Source of the DNA: Bacteroidales bacterium
Lineage (GTDB): Bacteria > Bacteroidota > Bacteroidia > Bacteroidales > P3
Direction: 5' to 3'
NCBI GenBank assembly: GCA_017545365.1
Contig: JAFWOP010000024.1
Coordinates: forward strand, 43,869 to 107,868
DNA: 64,000 nt
Part shown: one piece after another, positions 41,669 through 51,093 of the stretch
Position numbering within the stretch: position 1 is the first letter of the stretch
Layout of the letters: each line of letters starts with the position of its first letter
Translations under genes and position numbers: made by a program
Notes under the pieces: generated by a model
What the model was told of the DNA's origin: nothing
What the model saw: only the letters and a program-made list of their open reading frames with translations
The model's database searches: none

Positions 41669-44396
41669 AGAAATAGAGCTTGCCTTGCTGCTTGTCGAAC
41701 TCGTATTCGCCGAAGTCGCCCAAAGCGGCACGGTTGATGATGAACTTATAGTCGATACCCTTCACCACGATGGTCTCCACATTGTAGAGGTGCTTCTGAC
41801 CAATCTGAATTTCCTTGAACACCAGCTTGGCCTTGTCGAGGATGTTGCCCTCGGGGTCGAAAGCGTGGTCGCGGTCGGGAAAGTCTTCCTTATTGATACG
41901 GCGCTGATAGAGGAGGTTCATGGCCTCTTCCCAAGAGATGGCGATAGGCTCCTTGTAGCGTTCGTCGATAAGCATCGGTATCTGCATGCCGTTGATGATG
42001 GCCTGCACCTCGCCCTTCTGCGTGTTAATCATGGTGACGGGGATAGTGCCCTCGTCGTGGATGATGACGGCGATGTCGCGCGAGCTAGTGTCGACCGGGG
42101 CATTGACGAGGTCGATGTACGTGCCGTCCTCGTTCTGCTTGATGAGGGCGGAATCAGCGGCCATATTGTCCACCACGCGTTTCGACACATAGTCGGAACG
42201 AAGAATGAGGAACTCGATGCGGCGGTTGAGCTGGTGGGCGGCCTCCTGATGCTCAGGCGTGGGGAGGTCGTGGATGTAGTCGCAGTCGAGGGTCGTACCG
42301 GCCGAGAAGATATAAGGCTTTCCGCCCACTTCGATATACACGTCGCGGTCGAGGGTGCGGGGCACACGCTCGGCATAGCCCTTGGCCACCATGCGGCCAC
42401 GCTCGATGCCGCGGTTGGCCAGATAGTCCACCACGCTCTGCGCACGACGCTGCGAGAGGGTGTCGTTCGTGAGGCCGATGAATGGACGGCAGTCGGTGTG
42501 GGCACGTATCTCAACCACGATGCCGGGGTTGTTCATCATGACCAAGTAAAGGTCCATAAGCGAGTCCATAAACTCCTCCTTGATGTCCCACTTGGAGAGG
42601 TCGTAGCGTATTTCGGGCAGGACGACAGGCTGCTGGGGCACCGGCTCCATGCGGCAGTTGTGGACGATGTCCTTATCCACATTGTAGCCCTTGGTACTCT
42701 CCGACTGCTCGAGGCTGAAATAATCCACTTTCGAGAAATACATCTTGTACACCACCTGGCCTTTCACCTGGCTGCTGTTGAACTTGTAGTGACCCTTCTT
42801 GTCGGTATATGTCTCTGCCTCCGAACCGTCGGAGCCCACAATCTTCACCTTGGCACCTTTGACCAGCTGCATCGACTTCTCGTCGCGCACCGTACCCTCG
42901 ATGGTGTACAGCAGCGGAGGCAGCTCGAACTTGAAGAGGTTCAAGTTGGGCAGGGGAATCTTCTTACCCTTCTTGTCGGTGTTCTTGTTCAGCGGGTCTT
43001 CGAAGGGACGGTTGGAAGAGAAATAGCCGCGTTCGAGCATGGGGTTGTCCTCGCTTTCGGGGTAATAGATGATGGACATCTCGTCGTACGACGAGTTGAT
43101 GGGGACACCCAGATTCTTAGGACGGGAGCACACGCGCTTGCCGATGGTGGTCACAAAGATGTCGTAACCGCCGATGCCGGGGAGGCCGTTGGACGAGAAG
43201 TAGAGGGTCGAGTCGCCACGCAGCACCGGGAAGGCCTCGCGGCCGGGGGTGTTGACTATCGGGCCCATATTCACCGGCTTGCCGAAGTCATCGGCCAGCG
43301 AGGCGCGGGTGGCCTTCCAAATATCATAGTCGCCCTCTCCGCCCGGCATATCGGAGCAGAAGTAGAGGGTGAGACCGTCGCTGGTGATGGCGGGATAGAG
43401 ATAGTTGTATGAGGTGTCGCCGAGGTTGAGGCGCATGGGCTCATACCACTCGCCGGCTCCCACCTCGTCGCCCTCCAACTGATGAGCGTCGAACTTTGAC
43501 TGCTGGGGGTTGGCCTGGCTGTCCTTCTTGGTAGAGCCTTTCTTGGAACCCTTGGAGCCCTTCTTCTTGTCGGCAGCGGGTGCCTTTATCGAGGTGAAGA
43601 TGCCGCAACCTTGGACTTCCTGCTCGTAGATTTCGCAACGGGTAAAATAGATGGTGTTGCCGTCGGGTGAGAAACAGGCCTCACCTTCATTGCTGTACGT
43701 ATTGATGCGCTGGGTGTTGTCGAACGATTCAGGCACATCGGTCCAGCGCCCGTTACGGTCCTTGTAGACGGTGTAGAACGCTGAATAGTTCTGACCCGTC
43801 CAGAGGTCCACGTCCTTCTCGTCGCCGAAGCCATAACGCGAGGAGGTGAACACCAGGGTATTGGTGTCATTGCCCAAGAAATGGGGAGCCCAGTCGTTGT
43901 ACTCGGTGTTCCAGTCAACCAGCTTGGTGATAACGTGGCGGCTGCGGTCAGCCACCCAACGGGTCACGTCCACCAACGACTTCTTGCGCGAGGTACCCAA
44001 CTTGTCGTTCGGCACCAGTTCGAGATACTTGTCGTAATAGCCGTCGGCCTCGTCGAACTTTCCGTTGAAGCGGCACATCTCGGCCATGTAGAAATAAAGC
44101 TTGGGCTCGACATTGTAGTAACCCGCCTGGATAAGGCGCAGATAAGTGTGCTCAGCCTTGGGATAGTTGTACATCAATCGGTAGCACTCTCCTATCTGGA
44201 AGTAGATACGGTTCTTCTCTGCCCTGTTGCTCGAAACCCGCTCATAGGCTTTCTGGTAGTTTTCAAGTGCCAGGATATACTGGTTGTTCTTGAACTGCTC
44301 GTCGGCCTTGGCTGCAACGCTGTTCTGAGCCTCGACGGAACCGGCAAAAAGAATGGCTACAATGAGTAGTGCAAAACCTTTTTTTACCATTTTCAT
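41658..44396 (-). CDS. PorE-like OmpA-family outer-membrane protein
   Basis: The 912-residue exported protein has a signal peptide ending SVEA before Gln-Asn. In order it shows a TPR segment (NQYILALENYQKAYERV, YPKAEHTYLRLIQAGYYNVE), a WD40-like beta-propeller (DWAPHFLGNDTNTLVFTSSR, YLYPAITSDGLTLYFCSDMP), a carboxypeptidase-regulatory-like domain (YTIEGTVRDEKSMQLVKGAK) and an OmpA peptidoglycan-binding domain (IVVEIRAHTDCR, SQRRAQSVVDYLANRGI). This is the architecture of PorE, a T9SS component in Porphyromonas. It is longer than usual: about 250 residues follow the OmpA core, including a tail ending EFDKQQGKLYFFDD. An orthologue rather than PorE proper is possible. Confidence 0.85.
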   Translation of the reverse strand: MKMVKKGFALLIVAILFAGSVEAQNSVAAKADEQFKNNQYILALENYQKAYERVSSNRAEKNRIYFQIGECYRLMYNYPKAEHTYLRLIQAGYYNVEPKLYFYMAEMCRFNGKFDEADGYYDKYLELVPNDKLGTSRKKSLVDVTRWVADRSRHVITKLVDWNTEYNDWAPHFLGNDTNTLVFTSSRYGFGDEKDVDLWTGQNYSAFYTVYKDRNGRWTDVPESFDNTQRINTYSNEGEACFSPDGNTIYFTRCEIYEQEVQGCGIFTSIKAPAADKKKGSKGSKKGSTKKDSQANPQQSKFDAHQLEGDEVGAGEWYEPMRLNLGDTSYNYLYPAITSDGLTLYFCSDMPGGEGDYDIWKATRASLADDFGKPVNMGPIVNTPGREAFPVLRGDSTLYFSSNGLPGIGGYDIFVTTIGKRVCSRPKNLGVPINSSYDEMSIIYYPESEDNPMLERGYFSSNRPFEDPLNKNTDKKGKKIPLPNLNLFKFELPPLLYTIEGTVRDEKSMQLVKGAKVKIVGSDGSEAETYTDKKGHYKFNSSQVKGQVVYKMYFSKVDYFSLEQSESTKGYNVDKDIVHNCRMEPVPQQPVVLPEIRYDLSKWDIKEEFMDSLMDLYLVMMNNPGIVVEIRAHTDCRPFIGLTNDTLSQRRAQSVVDYLANRGIERGRMVAKGYAERVPRTLDRDVYIEVGGKPYIFSAGTTLDCDYIHDLPTPEHQEAAHQLNRRIEFLILRSDYVSKRVVDNMAADSALIKQNEDGTYIDLVNAPVDTSSRDIAVIIHDEGTIPVTMINTQKGEVQAIINGMQIPMLIDERYKEPIAISWEEAMNLLYQRRINKEDFPDRDHAFDPEGNILDKAKLVFKEIQIGQKHLYNVETIVVKGIDYKFIINRAALGDFGEYEFDKQQGKLYFFDD

Positions 44397-44741
44397 ATAT
44401 ATATTTTTATTTTACTCTTTTATCGCAATTATAACCAACTTAGCATATTGCGTAGTTAGGGACACCCTACACAACATACCAAATCAATTTGCTAAATTAC
44501 ACATTTTTTCTGACATAGACAAAAAAAAGTATTTTCCCCACCAAAACATCCGTTACAGACCTCCGCCGGACCCCTTACACAGCGTCCCCTCCCCTACTCC
44601 ACCTTCTTGTTTCTATTTTGCTCCTTTTCATTTTCGGCTTTATATCCTTTTTCTTTCTAATACAGAAATAAACGGCCCGGTTTTAAAGTGCGGACAAAAT
44701 AAGAAAAAGGAAACGATGGTGTGACGGCGCAGCGGCGGTGC
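44397..44741. other. AT-rich intergenic region, no gene seen
   Basis: 345 bp between the PorE-like gene and namZ. Reading both strands gives no credible frame, tRNA or strong hairpin. A TATAATTGCG-type sequence near 44430 is only a weak promoter candidate for the PorE-like gene. Confidence 0.5.
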
Positions 44742-46028
44742 CTATTGGTTGTCGGGATAGATGAGATAGCGGCTGCGGATGGTCTTGAAATGGTCGAGGG
44801 CCGACTGCCACGAAGCGCGGATTTCTTCTTCGGTGAGACCCTGCTCTATCTGTCTGCGGAGCTGGTCAGTCCCCGCCAGTTTTTCGAAAAAGTTGTTCTT
44901 TAAGAAGAACTTGCCCTTTCGTGCGTGCCGATACATCCACTTGAGATAGGATACGTCGAACCTGGCCGGCACATCAATATCCCGCAGGTTCATGCCGTAC
45001 AGACTAGTCCCGTCCTGCAGTTTGAAATGGTAGGCATTGACTTTCTGCCCGCCCGCAACTATAAACAATGTGTTCTTGTCCCAATATGCGTTGCATTCGG
45101 AGGGCAGCCCAATGATCTCGAAAGGCCAGTCGGTTCCACGGCCCACGCTGCAAGTGGTGCCCTCGAAGAGGCAGAGCGAAGGATAGAGGGCGATGGCATG
45201 GGCGTTGCGCAGGTTGGGCGACGGCGGCACGGGCAGCTCATAGCCCACGCTGTCGCGACGGTAGCCCTGCATGGGCACGACGGTGAGGTTGCATTCCATG
45301 CCCCCCGCCAGCCAGTGCTCGCCGTTTATCATGCAGGCATACTCGCCTATGGTCATGCCGTAGACGATGGGCACAGGGTGCATGCCCACAAACGAGCGGA
45401 ACCTTGCCGTGTCCAGCACCGGACCGTCGATATAGTGGCCGTTGGGGTTGGGGCGGTCGAGGACGATGAGCGAGACTCCGTTTTCGGTACATGCTTCCAT
45501 CACATAGTGGAGTGTGGAGAGGTAGGTATAGAAGCGGCAACCCACATCCTGGAGATCGAAGAGCACACAGTCCACATCCCTCATCTGCTCCTGAGTGGGC
45601 TTCTTGTTCTTGCCGTAGAGCGAGATGATGGGCAGCCCCGTCTCCGGGTCGGTGCTGTTGTCGACATGCGCACCTGCCGCTGCCGTCCCGCGGAAGCCAT
45701 GCTCCGGGCAGAATATCTTGGTGACGTTCACCCCCGCACGTAGCAGGGTATCAACCAAATGGGTATTACTCACTACCGACGTCTGGTTTGCCACCACCGC
45801 AGTGCGCCCTTGGTAGCCATCTTCGCGGAACAATAATATGGTGGGGAACACCTCGTGATGCCATAAATTCTCGGCGCCTGTGGCAAAGGCCGAGTCTTTA
45901 GAAATGGGAATATGCCCAAAAGCCTCATCCTCCCATTCAACATTATTGTTTTGGGCATGGCAGGAAAAAGACAATAGCTGAGCCATTGCCACAAAAGCCA
46001 ATGCCAATTTATGCATCAACCGTTTCAA
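44742..46028 (-). CDS. namZ: NamZ-type exo-beta-N-acetylmuramidase (DUF1343, GH171)
   Basis: A 428-residue exported protein with signal peptide ALAFVAMAQLLSFSCHA then Gln-Asn. DUF1343 marks are strong: GRTAVVANQTSVVSNTHLVD, KIFCPEHGFRGTAAAGAHVD, VLFDLQDVGCRFYTYLSTLH, LIVLDRPNPNGHYIDGP and the SPNLRNAHAIALYPSLCLFE stretch. The family was characterised as an exo-N-acetylmuramidase (GH171) that recycles peptidoglycan. It is preceded by dut, three bp apart, in an apparent clpP-dut-namZ run. Confidence 0.88.
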   Translation of the reverse strand: MKRLMHKLALAFVAMAQLLSFSCHAQNNNVEWEDEAFGHIPISKDSAFATGAENLWHHEVFPTILLFREDGYQGRTAVVANQTSVVSNTHLVDTLLRAGVNVTKIFCPEHGFRGTAAAGAHVDNSTDPETGLPIISLYGKNKKPTQEQMRDVDCVLFDLQDVGCRFYTYLSTLHYVMEACTENGVSLIVLDRPNPNGHYIDGPVLDTARFRSFVGMHPVPIVYGMTIGEYACMINGEHWLAGGMECNLTVVPMQGYRRDSVGYELPVPPSPNLRNAHAIALYPSLCLFEGTTCSVGRGTDWPFEIIGLPSECNAYWDKNTLFIVAGGQKVNAYHFKLQDGTSLYGMNLRDIDVPARFDVSYLKWMYRHARKGKFFLKNNFFEKLAGTDQLRRQIEQGLTEEEIRASWQSALDHFKTIRSRYLIYPDNQ

Positions 46029-46031
46029 TTA

Positions 46032-46469
46032 TCAGCTTTTTCCAGTATGACCGAAGCCTCCCGCTCCACGCTCTGTGCTGCTGAGCTCCGTCACCTGCAC
46101 CACCTCCGCCTGCTCATGTCGAGCGATAATCATCTGGGCGATACGCTCGCCGTCGTTGATGACGAAGTCCTCCTGCGAGAGGTTGATAAGGATGACGCAA
46201 ATCTCACCGCGATAGTCGGCATCTATGGTGCCGGGCGAGTTGAGCACCGTGATACCCTTCTTCAACGCCAATCCGCTACGCGGACGCACCTGTGCTTCAT
46301 AACCGGCAGGCAACTCCATGAAGAGGCCTGTCTTCACCAATCCGCGTTGGAGGGGTTTGAGGGTGACAGGGCCGTCGGGAAGAAAAGCTCGGAGGTCCAT
46401 GCCTGCCGACTGGGCTGTCTCATATTTGGGCAACGGGTGATGGCTGGTGTTGATAAACTTAACTTGCAT
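46032..46469 (-). CDS. dut: dUTP diphosphatase
   Basis: The chosen start ([20 protein letters not shown]) at 46469 gives a 145-residue trimeric-type dUTPase; an in-frame ATG eight codons earlier adds an atypical tail. All five motifs are visible: [39 protein letters not shown] and the C-terminal [11 protein letters not shown]. It removes dUTP to prevent uracil misincorporation and supplies dUMP. It lies between clpP and namZ. Confidence 0.96.
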   Translation of the reverse strand: MQVKFINTSHHPLPKYETAQSAGMDLRAFLPDGPVTLKPLQRGLVKTGLFMELPAGYEAQVRPRSGLALKKGITVLNSPGTIDADYRGEICVILINLSQEDFVINDGERIAQMIIARHEQAEVVQVTELSSTERGAGGFGHTGKS

Positions 46470-46529
46470 GGCTAAGTGATGTTTAAAAGACATAGGATAC
46501 CCAGGAACGGCCCGGATATCCTATGGCAC

Positions 46530-47192
46530 TTATTTCTTAGTGAGCACCTCGTCAATCATGCCGTAGGCCTTGGCTTCTTCGGCGGTGAACCAGTGGTCGC
46601 GGTCGCTGTCTTTCTCCACCTGCTCGTAGGTCTGCCCGCTGTGGTTGGCGATGATTTCGTAGAGTTCTTTCTTGAGTTTTAGAATCTCACGCACGGTGAT
46701 TTCCATGTCGGTGGCCTGACCGTCGGCACCACCCATGGGCTGGTGAATCATGACACGGGCATGAGGCAGCGCACAGCGCATCCCCTTCTCACCGGCACAG
46801 AGCAGGACGCTGGCCATGGAGGCGGCAAGGCCGGTGCAGATGGTGGCAATCCGGGGCTGGATGTACTGCATGGTGTCATAGATGCCGAGGCCTGCATACA
46901 CAGAGCCTCCGGGGGAGTTGAGGTAAATCTGTATGTCCTTGGTGCTGTCGACGCTCTCGAGGAAGAGGAGCTGAGCCTGAATGACATTGGCGGTGTAGTC
47001 ATCGATGGCGGTGCCGAGGAAGATGATGCGGTCCATCATCAAGCGGCTGAAAACATCCATCTGGGCGACGTTGAGCTGGCGTTCCTCAACGATATAAGGG
47101 GTCAGCGAATTATTGATTGCCGAGGTGTACTTGGCGTAGGTGGTGCTACTGATGCCACAATGCTTGGTGGCGTATTTTTCGAATTCTGTCAT
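46530..47192 (-). CDS. clpP: ATP-dependent Clp protease proteolytic subunit
   Basis: The 220-residue serine protease shows GLAASMASVLL with catalytic Ser125, MIHQP with His150 and a DRDHW context for the Asp. Substrate-groove elements IQIYLNSPGGSVYAGLGIYD are intact. It forms the double heptamer that degrades proteins delivered by ClpX. The clpX gene is 30 kb away, so the two are not in one operon. The N-terminal ~25 residues before the mature fold are probably a propeptide. Confidence 0.97.
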   Translation of the reverse strand: MTEFEKYATKHCGISSTTYAKYTSAINNSLTPYIVEERQLNVAQMDVFSRLMMDRIIFLGTAIDDYTANVIQAQLLFLESVDSTKDIQIYLNSPGGSVYAGLGIYDTMQYIQPRIATICTGLAASMASVLLCAGEKGMRCALPHARVMIHQPMGGADGQATDMEITVREILKLKKELYEIIANHSGQTYEQVEKDSDRDHWFTAEEAKAYGMIDEVLTKK

Positions 47193-47246
47193 AAGATTGA
47201 TGTGAAATAGAATGGTGTTACTTGGGGTTGGTCTAAGGGTGTTGGG

Positions 47247-47993
47247 TTAATAAACGATTACTTTACGGGTGCTGCTGCCGACTCTAACGAGGTAGAGACC
47301 GCTTTGTTGCACGTTGACTGTGACTGCGCCATTGCAATGGACGCTGTTGAGCTGACGGCCGTGGATGTCGTATATCATCACTTCGTTTCCGTCGGTCTCG
47401 ACGCGCAGACGGTTTTCGCCAAGAGCGTATGCATGAACGGTAGGTGTTTCGACATTGGCGATGGCGACAGTGCTGCCGATGGTGACGGGTGCGTTGGGTG
47501 TGGTGTTATAGGCGCAGGCCACCCAGTTGAGAATGATGTCGCTTGCTGAAGTGCTGACCGTAGCCTCGGCCCAGCCATAGTGTACACCGTCGTCCAGCAG
47601 GATGCGGAACCCGACGAAAAAACGCTCAGGGGCAGTGGTAAGGTCTTGGAAAGTGGCATCGCCATAACCTCCAAAGCTACAGCTGGCATCAACAACCTGG
47701 CCAGAGGCGAGCACGGCGGCATAGTCCCATACATCGGGGTCGGAAACAACATTGTTGCCCCCTTCGGTCCAATTGTATGAGATATAGGCGTTGACCTGAT
47801 TGCCCGTAACACCGCTGAAGTCGCTTATGCGAAACTCCAGTATACCATCGTTATTGAAGTCGATACCATAGACATTAGTCCATTCTGTTCCGGCTATCGT
47901 TATGTTTCCGTTGCCAATACGGCCATTAGCAATTTGTGCATTTGCGATGCTGAATGTCAGCAATGCAAGAGATAATAAGATGATTCTTTTCAT
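47247..47993 (-). CDS. Small secreted protein with C-terminal sorting-like domain
   Basis: A 248-residue exported protein (LLSLALLTFSIANA then Gln-Ile). The central part is beta-rich and contains GIDFNNDGILEFRISDFSG, a calcium-type D-x-N-x-D loop, and a YISYNWTEGGNNVV stretch. The C-terminal ~55 residues (VMIYDIHGRQLNSVHCNGAV, QQSGLYLVRVGSSTRKVIVY) follow the T9SS type A pattern of a Y-D-x-x-G-R strand, a G-x-Y-x-V strand and a short basic end. Release to the outside by T9SS is inferred. Its role is unknown. Confidence 0.8.
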   Translation of the reverse strand: MKRIILLSLALLTFSIANAQIANGRIGNGNITIAGTEWTNVYGIDFNNDGILEFRISDFSGVTGNQVNAYISYNWTEGGNNVVSDPDVWDYAAVLASGQVVDASCSFGGYGDATFQDLTTAPERFFVGFRILLDDGVHYGWAEATVSTSASDIILNWVACAYNTTPNAPVTIGSTVAIANVETPTVHAYALGENRLRVETDGNEVMIYDIHGRQLNSVHCNGAVTVNVQQSGLYLVRVGSSTRKVIVY

Positions 47994-48029
47994 GTTTTTT
48001 TTGGTTTGATATTAATGTTTACATTCTTC

Positions 48030-48704
48030 TTACTTCAAGAGGTCGGGGCGGCGTTCTTTGGTGCGCTGGAGGGCTTGCTCGTAGCGCCACTGTTCTATCT
48101 TGGCATGGTTTCCGCTGAGGAGCACATCGGGCACGCGCCAGCCACGGAATTCGGGCGGACGTGTATACTCCGGAGGGGCCACAAGGCCATCTTGGAAGGA
48201 GTCGCCTAGGGCCGACTGCTCATCGCCAATGACACCAGGGATGAGTCGCACCACGGTGTCGCAGATGACCGCAGCGGCCAGTTCGCCACCCGTAAGCACA
48301 TAGTCGCCAATGGATATTTCAAGGGTGATAAAGTGCTCGCGGATGCGTTCGTCCACTCCCTTGTAGTGCCCGCAGAGCAGCATGAGGTTGTTCTTCAGCG
48401 AGAGTGTGTTGGCCATCGGCTGAGAAAGCATCTGGCCGTCGGGGGCGGTGTAGATGATTTCGTCGTAGGCGCGCTGGCTTTTGAGTTCCTCAATGCAGTT
48501 GGCCAAGGGTTCGACGGCCATCACCATCCCGGCGCCGCCGCCGTAGGGGTAGTCGTCCACACTGCCGTAACGGGTGAGGGAATAGTCGTGGAGGTCGTGG
48601 AAGACAACTTCCACCAGTCCTTTCTTCTGTGCTCTTTTCAGAATGGATTCCTCAAAGAACATAGACATCATGTTGGGGAAGAGGGTGAGAATATCCAGTC
48701 GCAT
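48030..48704 (-). CDS. trmD: tRNA (guanine-N1)-methyltransferase
   Basis: TrmD methylates G37 of tRNAs and prevents frameshifting. The 224-residue protein has SPOUT features: [66 protein letters not shown] and [20 protein letters not shown]. It follows the M23/LysM gene by a single base, so translational coupling is likely. No rimM or rplS neighbour is present, unlike the classical operon. Confidence 0.97.
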   Translation of the reverse strand: MRLDILTLFPNMMSMFFEESILKRAQKKGLVEVVFHDLHDYSLTRYGSVDDYPYGGGAGMVMAVEPLANCIEELKSQRAYDEIIYTAPDGQMLSQPMANTLSLKNNLMLLCGHYKGVDERIREHFITLEISIGDYVLTGGELAAAVICDTVVRLIPGVIGDEQSALGDSFQDGLVAPPEYTRPPEFRGWRVPDVLLSGNHAKIEQWRYEQALQRTKERRPDLLK

Positions 48705-48705
48705 A

Positions 48706-49923
48706 TCAGCGTATCCTTAGTTTCTGACCGGGACGAATGACGGAGGTTTCTTTGAGCCCGTTGAGTTTGCAGAGGCGGCTGATGGTGGTGCCGTTGCGCT
48801 TGGCTATACGGCTGAGGGTGTCGCCGGTGCGGACCTTATAGTATTTGCCGTCGCTGCTGTAGTTGCTCGAACGGGAGGTAGATGAGGAACGGTTTTCATA
48901 ACCGTGCTTGGCCACCTTGCGGAACGAATCGCGGGTGAGGGTCAGCGTTGGTGCCAGGAGGGTGCGAGACTCGCAGCTTATGACGTTCTCGGGGTTGATA
49001 GCGTTGCCGTTATAGCGGATTTCGAAGTGGAGGTGGCTGCCGCGGGAACGCCCCGTGTTGCCACAAAGACCGATTTCCTCACCTGCCTTAACGCGTGTGC
49101 CGGGGGTGACATGGCGTTTGGAGAGGTGGGCATAATAGGTTTCCAGACCGTTGTCGTGACGGATAACGATAAGGTGCCCGTAGGAGCTGTTGTATTTGGA
49201 GAAGCGCACTACGCCATCGAAGGCGGCATAGATGGGCTCGCCAGTGTGCATGGCGAGGTCGAGGCCATAGTGGAAACGGCGGCGACGAGGCCCATAGTGT
49301 GAGGTGGGGATGGAGTAGTCGGGCGTGGGGAAGACAAAGTACTGGCCTTTTTCAGGGTCGGTCAGCTTTAGTTCCACCGGCTGCATCTCCGAGATGTCCA
49401 TCTTCAGCGTATGCACCAGTGATGAGTCTCCCGCGATAAGGATGTCATCCTCACTTTCGGTACCGGGGTCGTCCTGACGGGGATTGGCAAAACGAGGAAG
49501 GACAAGGCCAACATCTTCTTCATCCTCTTCTTCGGGCATACCGGGACGTTCCAATGCTTTGTTGGGGGGGTCTGGGTATTCGGGGTTCCTATCCTGAGTA
49601 TAGTCCTCTAAACCAAAAGGCTCTGGCGTCGGGGACTTCTTGCGGACATCGTCGGCTTCGTCCACTGCTCCAACGTCGGTTTTGCGGGGTTCTTTCTTGC
49701 TGTCCTTCTTGGGTTTCTTGTCGTATGTCTCGGCCGTGACTCCGGAGAATTCGTCGGCGGGGTCGGTGGTTTTGACTAGTTTGTTGACTTTGATACCCTG
49801 ATTTGTGGCGGAAATTTTGGGTTTGTCCTTGTTTTGCTTTACGTTAGGCCTATCTTGGGCATTGGTAACCGCTGGGATAGACACCAAAAGAAAGAGTAGT
49901 ATAAGATAAGTATAATGCTTCAT
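48706..49923 (-). CDS. Exported M23-family peptidase with C-terminal LysM domain
   Basis: The start at 49923 ([20 protein letters not shown]) gives a clear signal peptide with Gln at +1; an upstream in-frame ATG lacks sense. The 405-residue product has a low-complexity, charged linker (residues about 25-190), then an M23 domain: [32 protein letters not shown] and [14 protein letters not shown], with intact zinc ligands. A C-terminal LysM repeat ([20 protein letters not shown]) binds peptidoglycan. It cuts or remodels peptide cross-links. The promoter is at 49932-49941. Confidence 0.93.
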   Translation of the reverse strand: MKHYTYLILLFLLVSIPAVTNAQDRPNVKQNKDKPKISATNQGIKVNKLVKTTDPADEFSGVTAETYDKKPKKDSKKEPRKTDVGAVDEADDVRKKSPTPEPFGLEDYTQDRNPEYPDPPNKALERPGMPEEEDEEDVGLVLPRFANPRQDDPGTESEDDILIAGDSSLVHTLKMDISEMQPVELKLTDPEKGQYFVFPTPDYSIPTSHYGPRRRRFHYGLDLAMHTGEPIYAAFDGVVRFSKYNSSYGHLIVIRHDNGLETYYAHLSKRHVTPGTRVKAGEEIGLCGNTGRSRGSHLHFEIRYNGNAINPENVISCESRTLLAPTLTLTRDSFRKVAKHGYENRSSSTSRSSNYSSDGKYYKVRTGDTLSRIAKRNGTTISRLCKLNGLKETSVIRPGQKLRIR

Positions 49924-49931
49924 AATAATTG

Positions 49932-49941
49932 TGCAAAGGTA
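49932..49941 (-). promoter_or_regulatory. Bacteroidota -7 promoter box (TACCTTTGCA)
   Basis: It reads TACCTTTGCA on the minus strand, nine bases before the M23/LysM start. It is the likely promoter of that gene and trmD. Confidence 0.6.
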
Positions 49942-50053
49942 CGAAAAAAAAACAAACTGACCAAATCGAACTTCCAATTGCTACTACAACAAACATTTGG
50001 AAACAAGCCTTCGTGCCATGGAAAGGGCTGCTGGGAAAGCAGAAAGGGCATTT

Positions 50054-50596
50054 TTACAGCTCGCGCATCTCCTGTTTCAGGAACTCCAACGCCGTTGAGG
50101 TGGGCAGTTGGCCTTCTGTGGTGGTTGCAAAAATGGCACTGGCCAGACGGGTGGGGTCTGCATCTTCGGGGATGGTGATGGCTGCCGAGTTGATGACGCC
50201 TATCATCTCATCCTTGGCCTGACGGATGCGGTTCCATGCCTCGCTCGATATGTAGACCTGCTGGCTGAGGTTGTGTTCCCACTCGTCGCGGATGGTCTTG
50301 GTCATCACGCCTTGCAGCAGATGTGTGCTCATGCCTGGCTGGTAGCAGCGCAGCACCAGGCTGTCGGGGCTGATACGTTCCAGATAGAGAGCCATACGCT
50401 CGTATGCCTGCAGACGGATGGGGGTGACAAGCTTCACCGCCTCGCGATGTTCGTCGATGCGCATTTGAAGCATCTGAGTCTTCTGCTGGTTGTCGAAAAA
50501 ACGTTTGGTGATGCGGTAGAAGATATAGCCCGCTAATGCTAGCGTAGCTAACACCGCCACCAGGGCACTGAGGAATGCTAAAAGGTAAATTTTCAT
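50054..50596 (-). CDS. Membrane-anchored DUF7935-like protein
   Basis: A 180-residue protein with an N-terminal transmembrane helix (YLLAFLSALVAVLATLALAG) and a short coiled coil. The conserved segment LVTPIRLQAYERMALYLERI is seen widely in Bacteroidota proteins annotated DUF7935. The C-terminal half contains LSQQVYISSEAWNRIRQAKD. It is cytosol-facing if the helix is a signal anchor. Its function is unknown. It lies eight bp downstream of the small protein at 50605-51093. Confidence 0.72.
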   Translation of the reverse strand: MKIYLLAFLSALVAVLATLALAGYIFYRITKRFFDNQQKTQMLQMRIDEHREAVKLVTPIRLQAYERMALYLERISPDSLVLRCYQPGMSTHLLQGVMTKTIRDEWEHNLSQQVYISSEAWNRIRQAKDEMIGVINSAAITIPEDADPTRLASAIFATTTEGQLPTSTALEFLKQEMREL

Positions 50597-50604
50597 TGTT
50601 GATA

Positions 50605-51093
50605 TTATTTCATATATAGTTTGCTCTTAAGCTGCACACCTAAGTCAAGGAGTTTTTTTGACTGTCGGGAATTCGGAAGAATATTACACTTGCCGGTGTG
50701 TATCCAGAAAAAGCCTTCTGTTCCCAGTTTTCTGACATTTGGGGCATTGTTTGTCAACCACCATCGAAGCCACTCTGCCTTACCAATGACTTCATCAATA
50801 TTATCGCCTCCCGAGGCTGGGTGGGGTTCATAGTAATATATCTTATTGGAATACTCTATCACGTAATCCCATCGTTTTGGAAACGGATGGTTAAGGTGTT
50901 TAGTTGCTTTTTCGAGATACACACTGCCCATTATCTTTGAAGAGTCCTCGTAGTCAATAAGACCCTCTTTCTTATCTTTACTCTCCAATGCCTGCAAACT
51001 TCTACAGTAGAATCCTACCACCTCTGGTGTATTGGCAACTGCCGTCTCCAATGGAGAAGGTGGTGGTGTTTTCTGTTTCTGTTGTTTAGTCAT
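50605..51093 (-). CDS. Small alpha/beta protein paired with the AAA ATPase (possible effector)
   Basis: A 162-residue soluble protein with a disordered Lys/Gln/Pro start. A core of beta strands and helices follows: RWDYVIEYSNKIYYYEPHPA with Asp76, Glu89 and His91, then NIDEVIGKAEWLRWWLTNN with Lys105 and GFFWIHTGK. The spacing of D, E-x-H and K is loosely reminiscent of nuclease-like folds, but I cannot assign a family. Its start overlaps the ATPase stop by eight bases, so the two are one translational unit. The composition is AT-rich relative to lepA and trmD. Confidence 0.72.
   Translation of the reverse strand: MTKQQKQKTPPPSPLETAVANTPEVVGFYCRSLQALESKDKKEGLIDYEDSSKIMGSVYLEKATKHLNHPFPKRWDYVIEYSNKIYYYEPHPASGGDNIDEVIGKAEWLRWWLTNNAPNVRKLGTEGFFWIHTGKCNILPNSRQSKKLLDLGVQLKSKLYMK

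Noticed and set aside
41668..41731. Upstream ATG start for miaA
   Set aside because: It would add Ser/Thr-rich residues read from the overlapping gene; the TTG at 41668 matches the family start better, though this is not proven.
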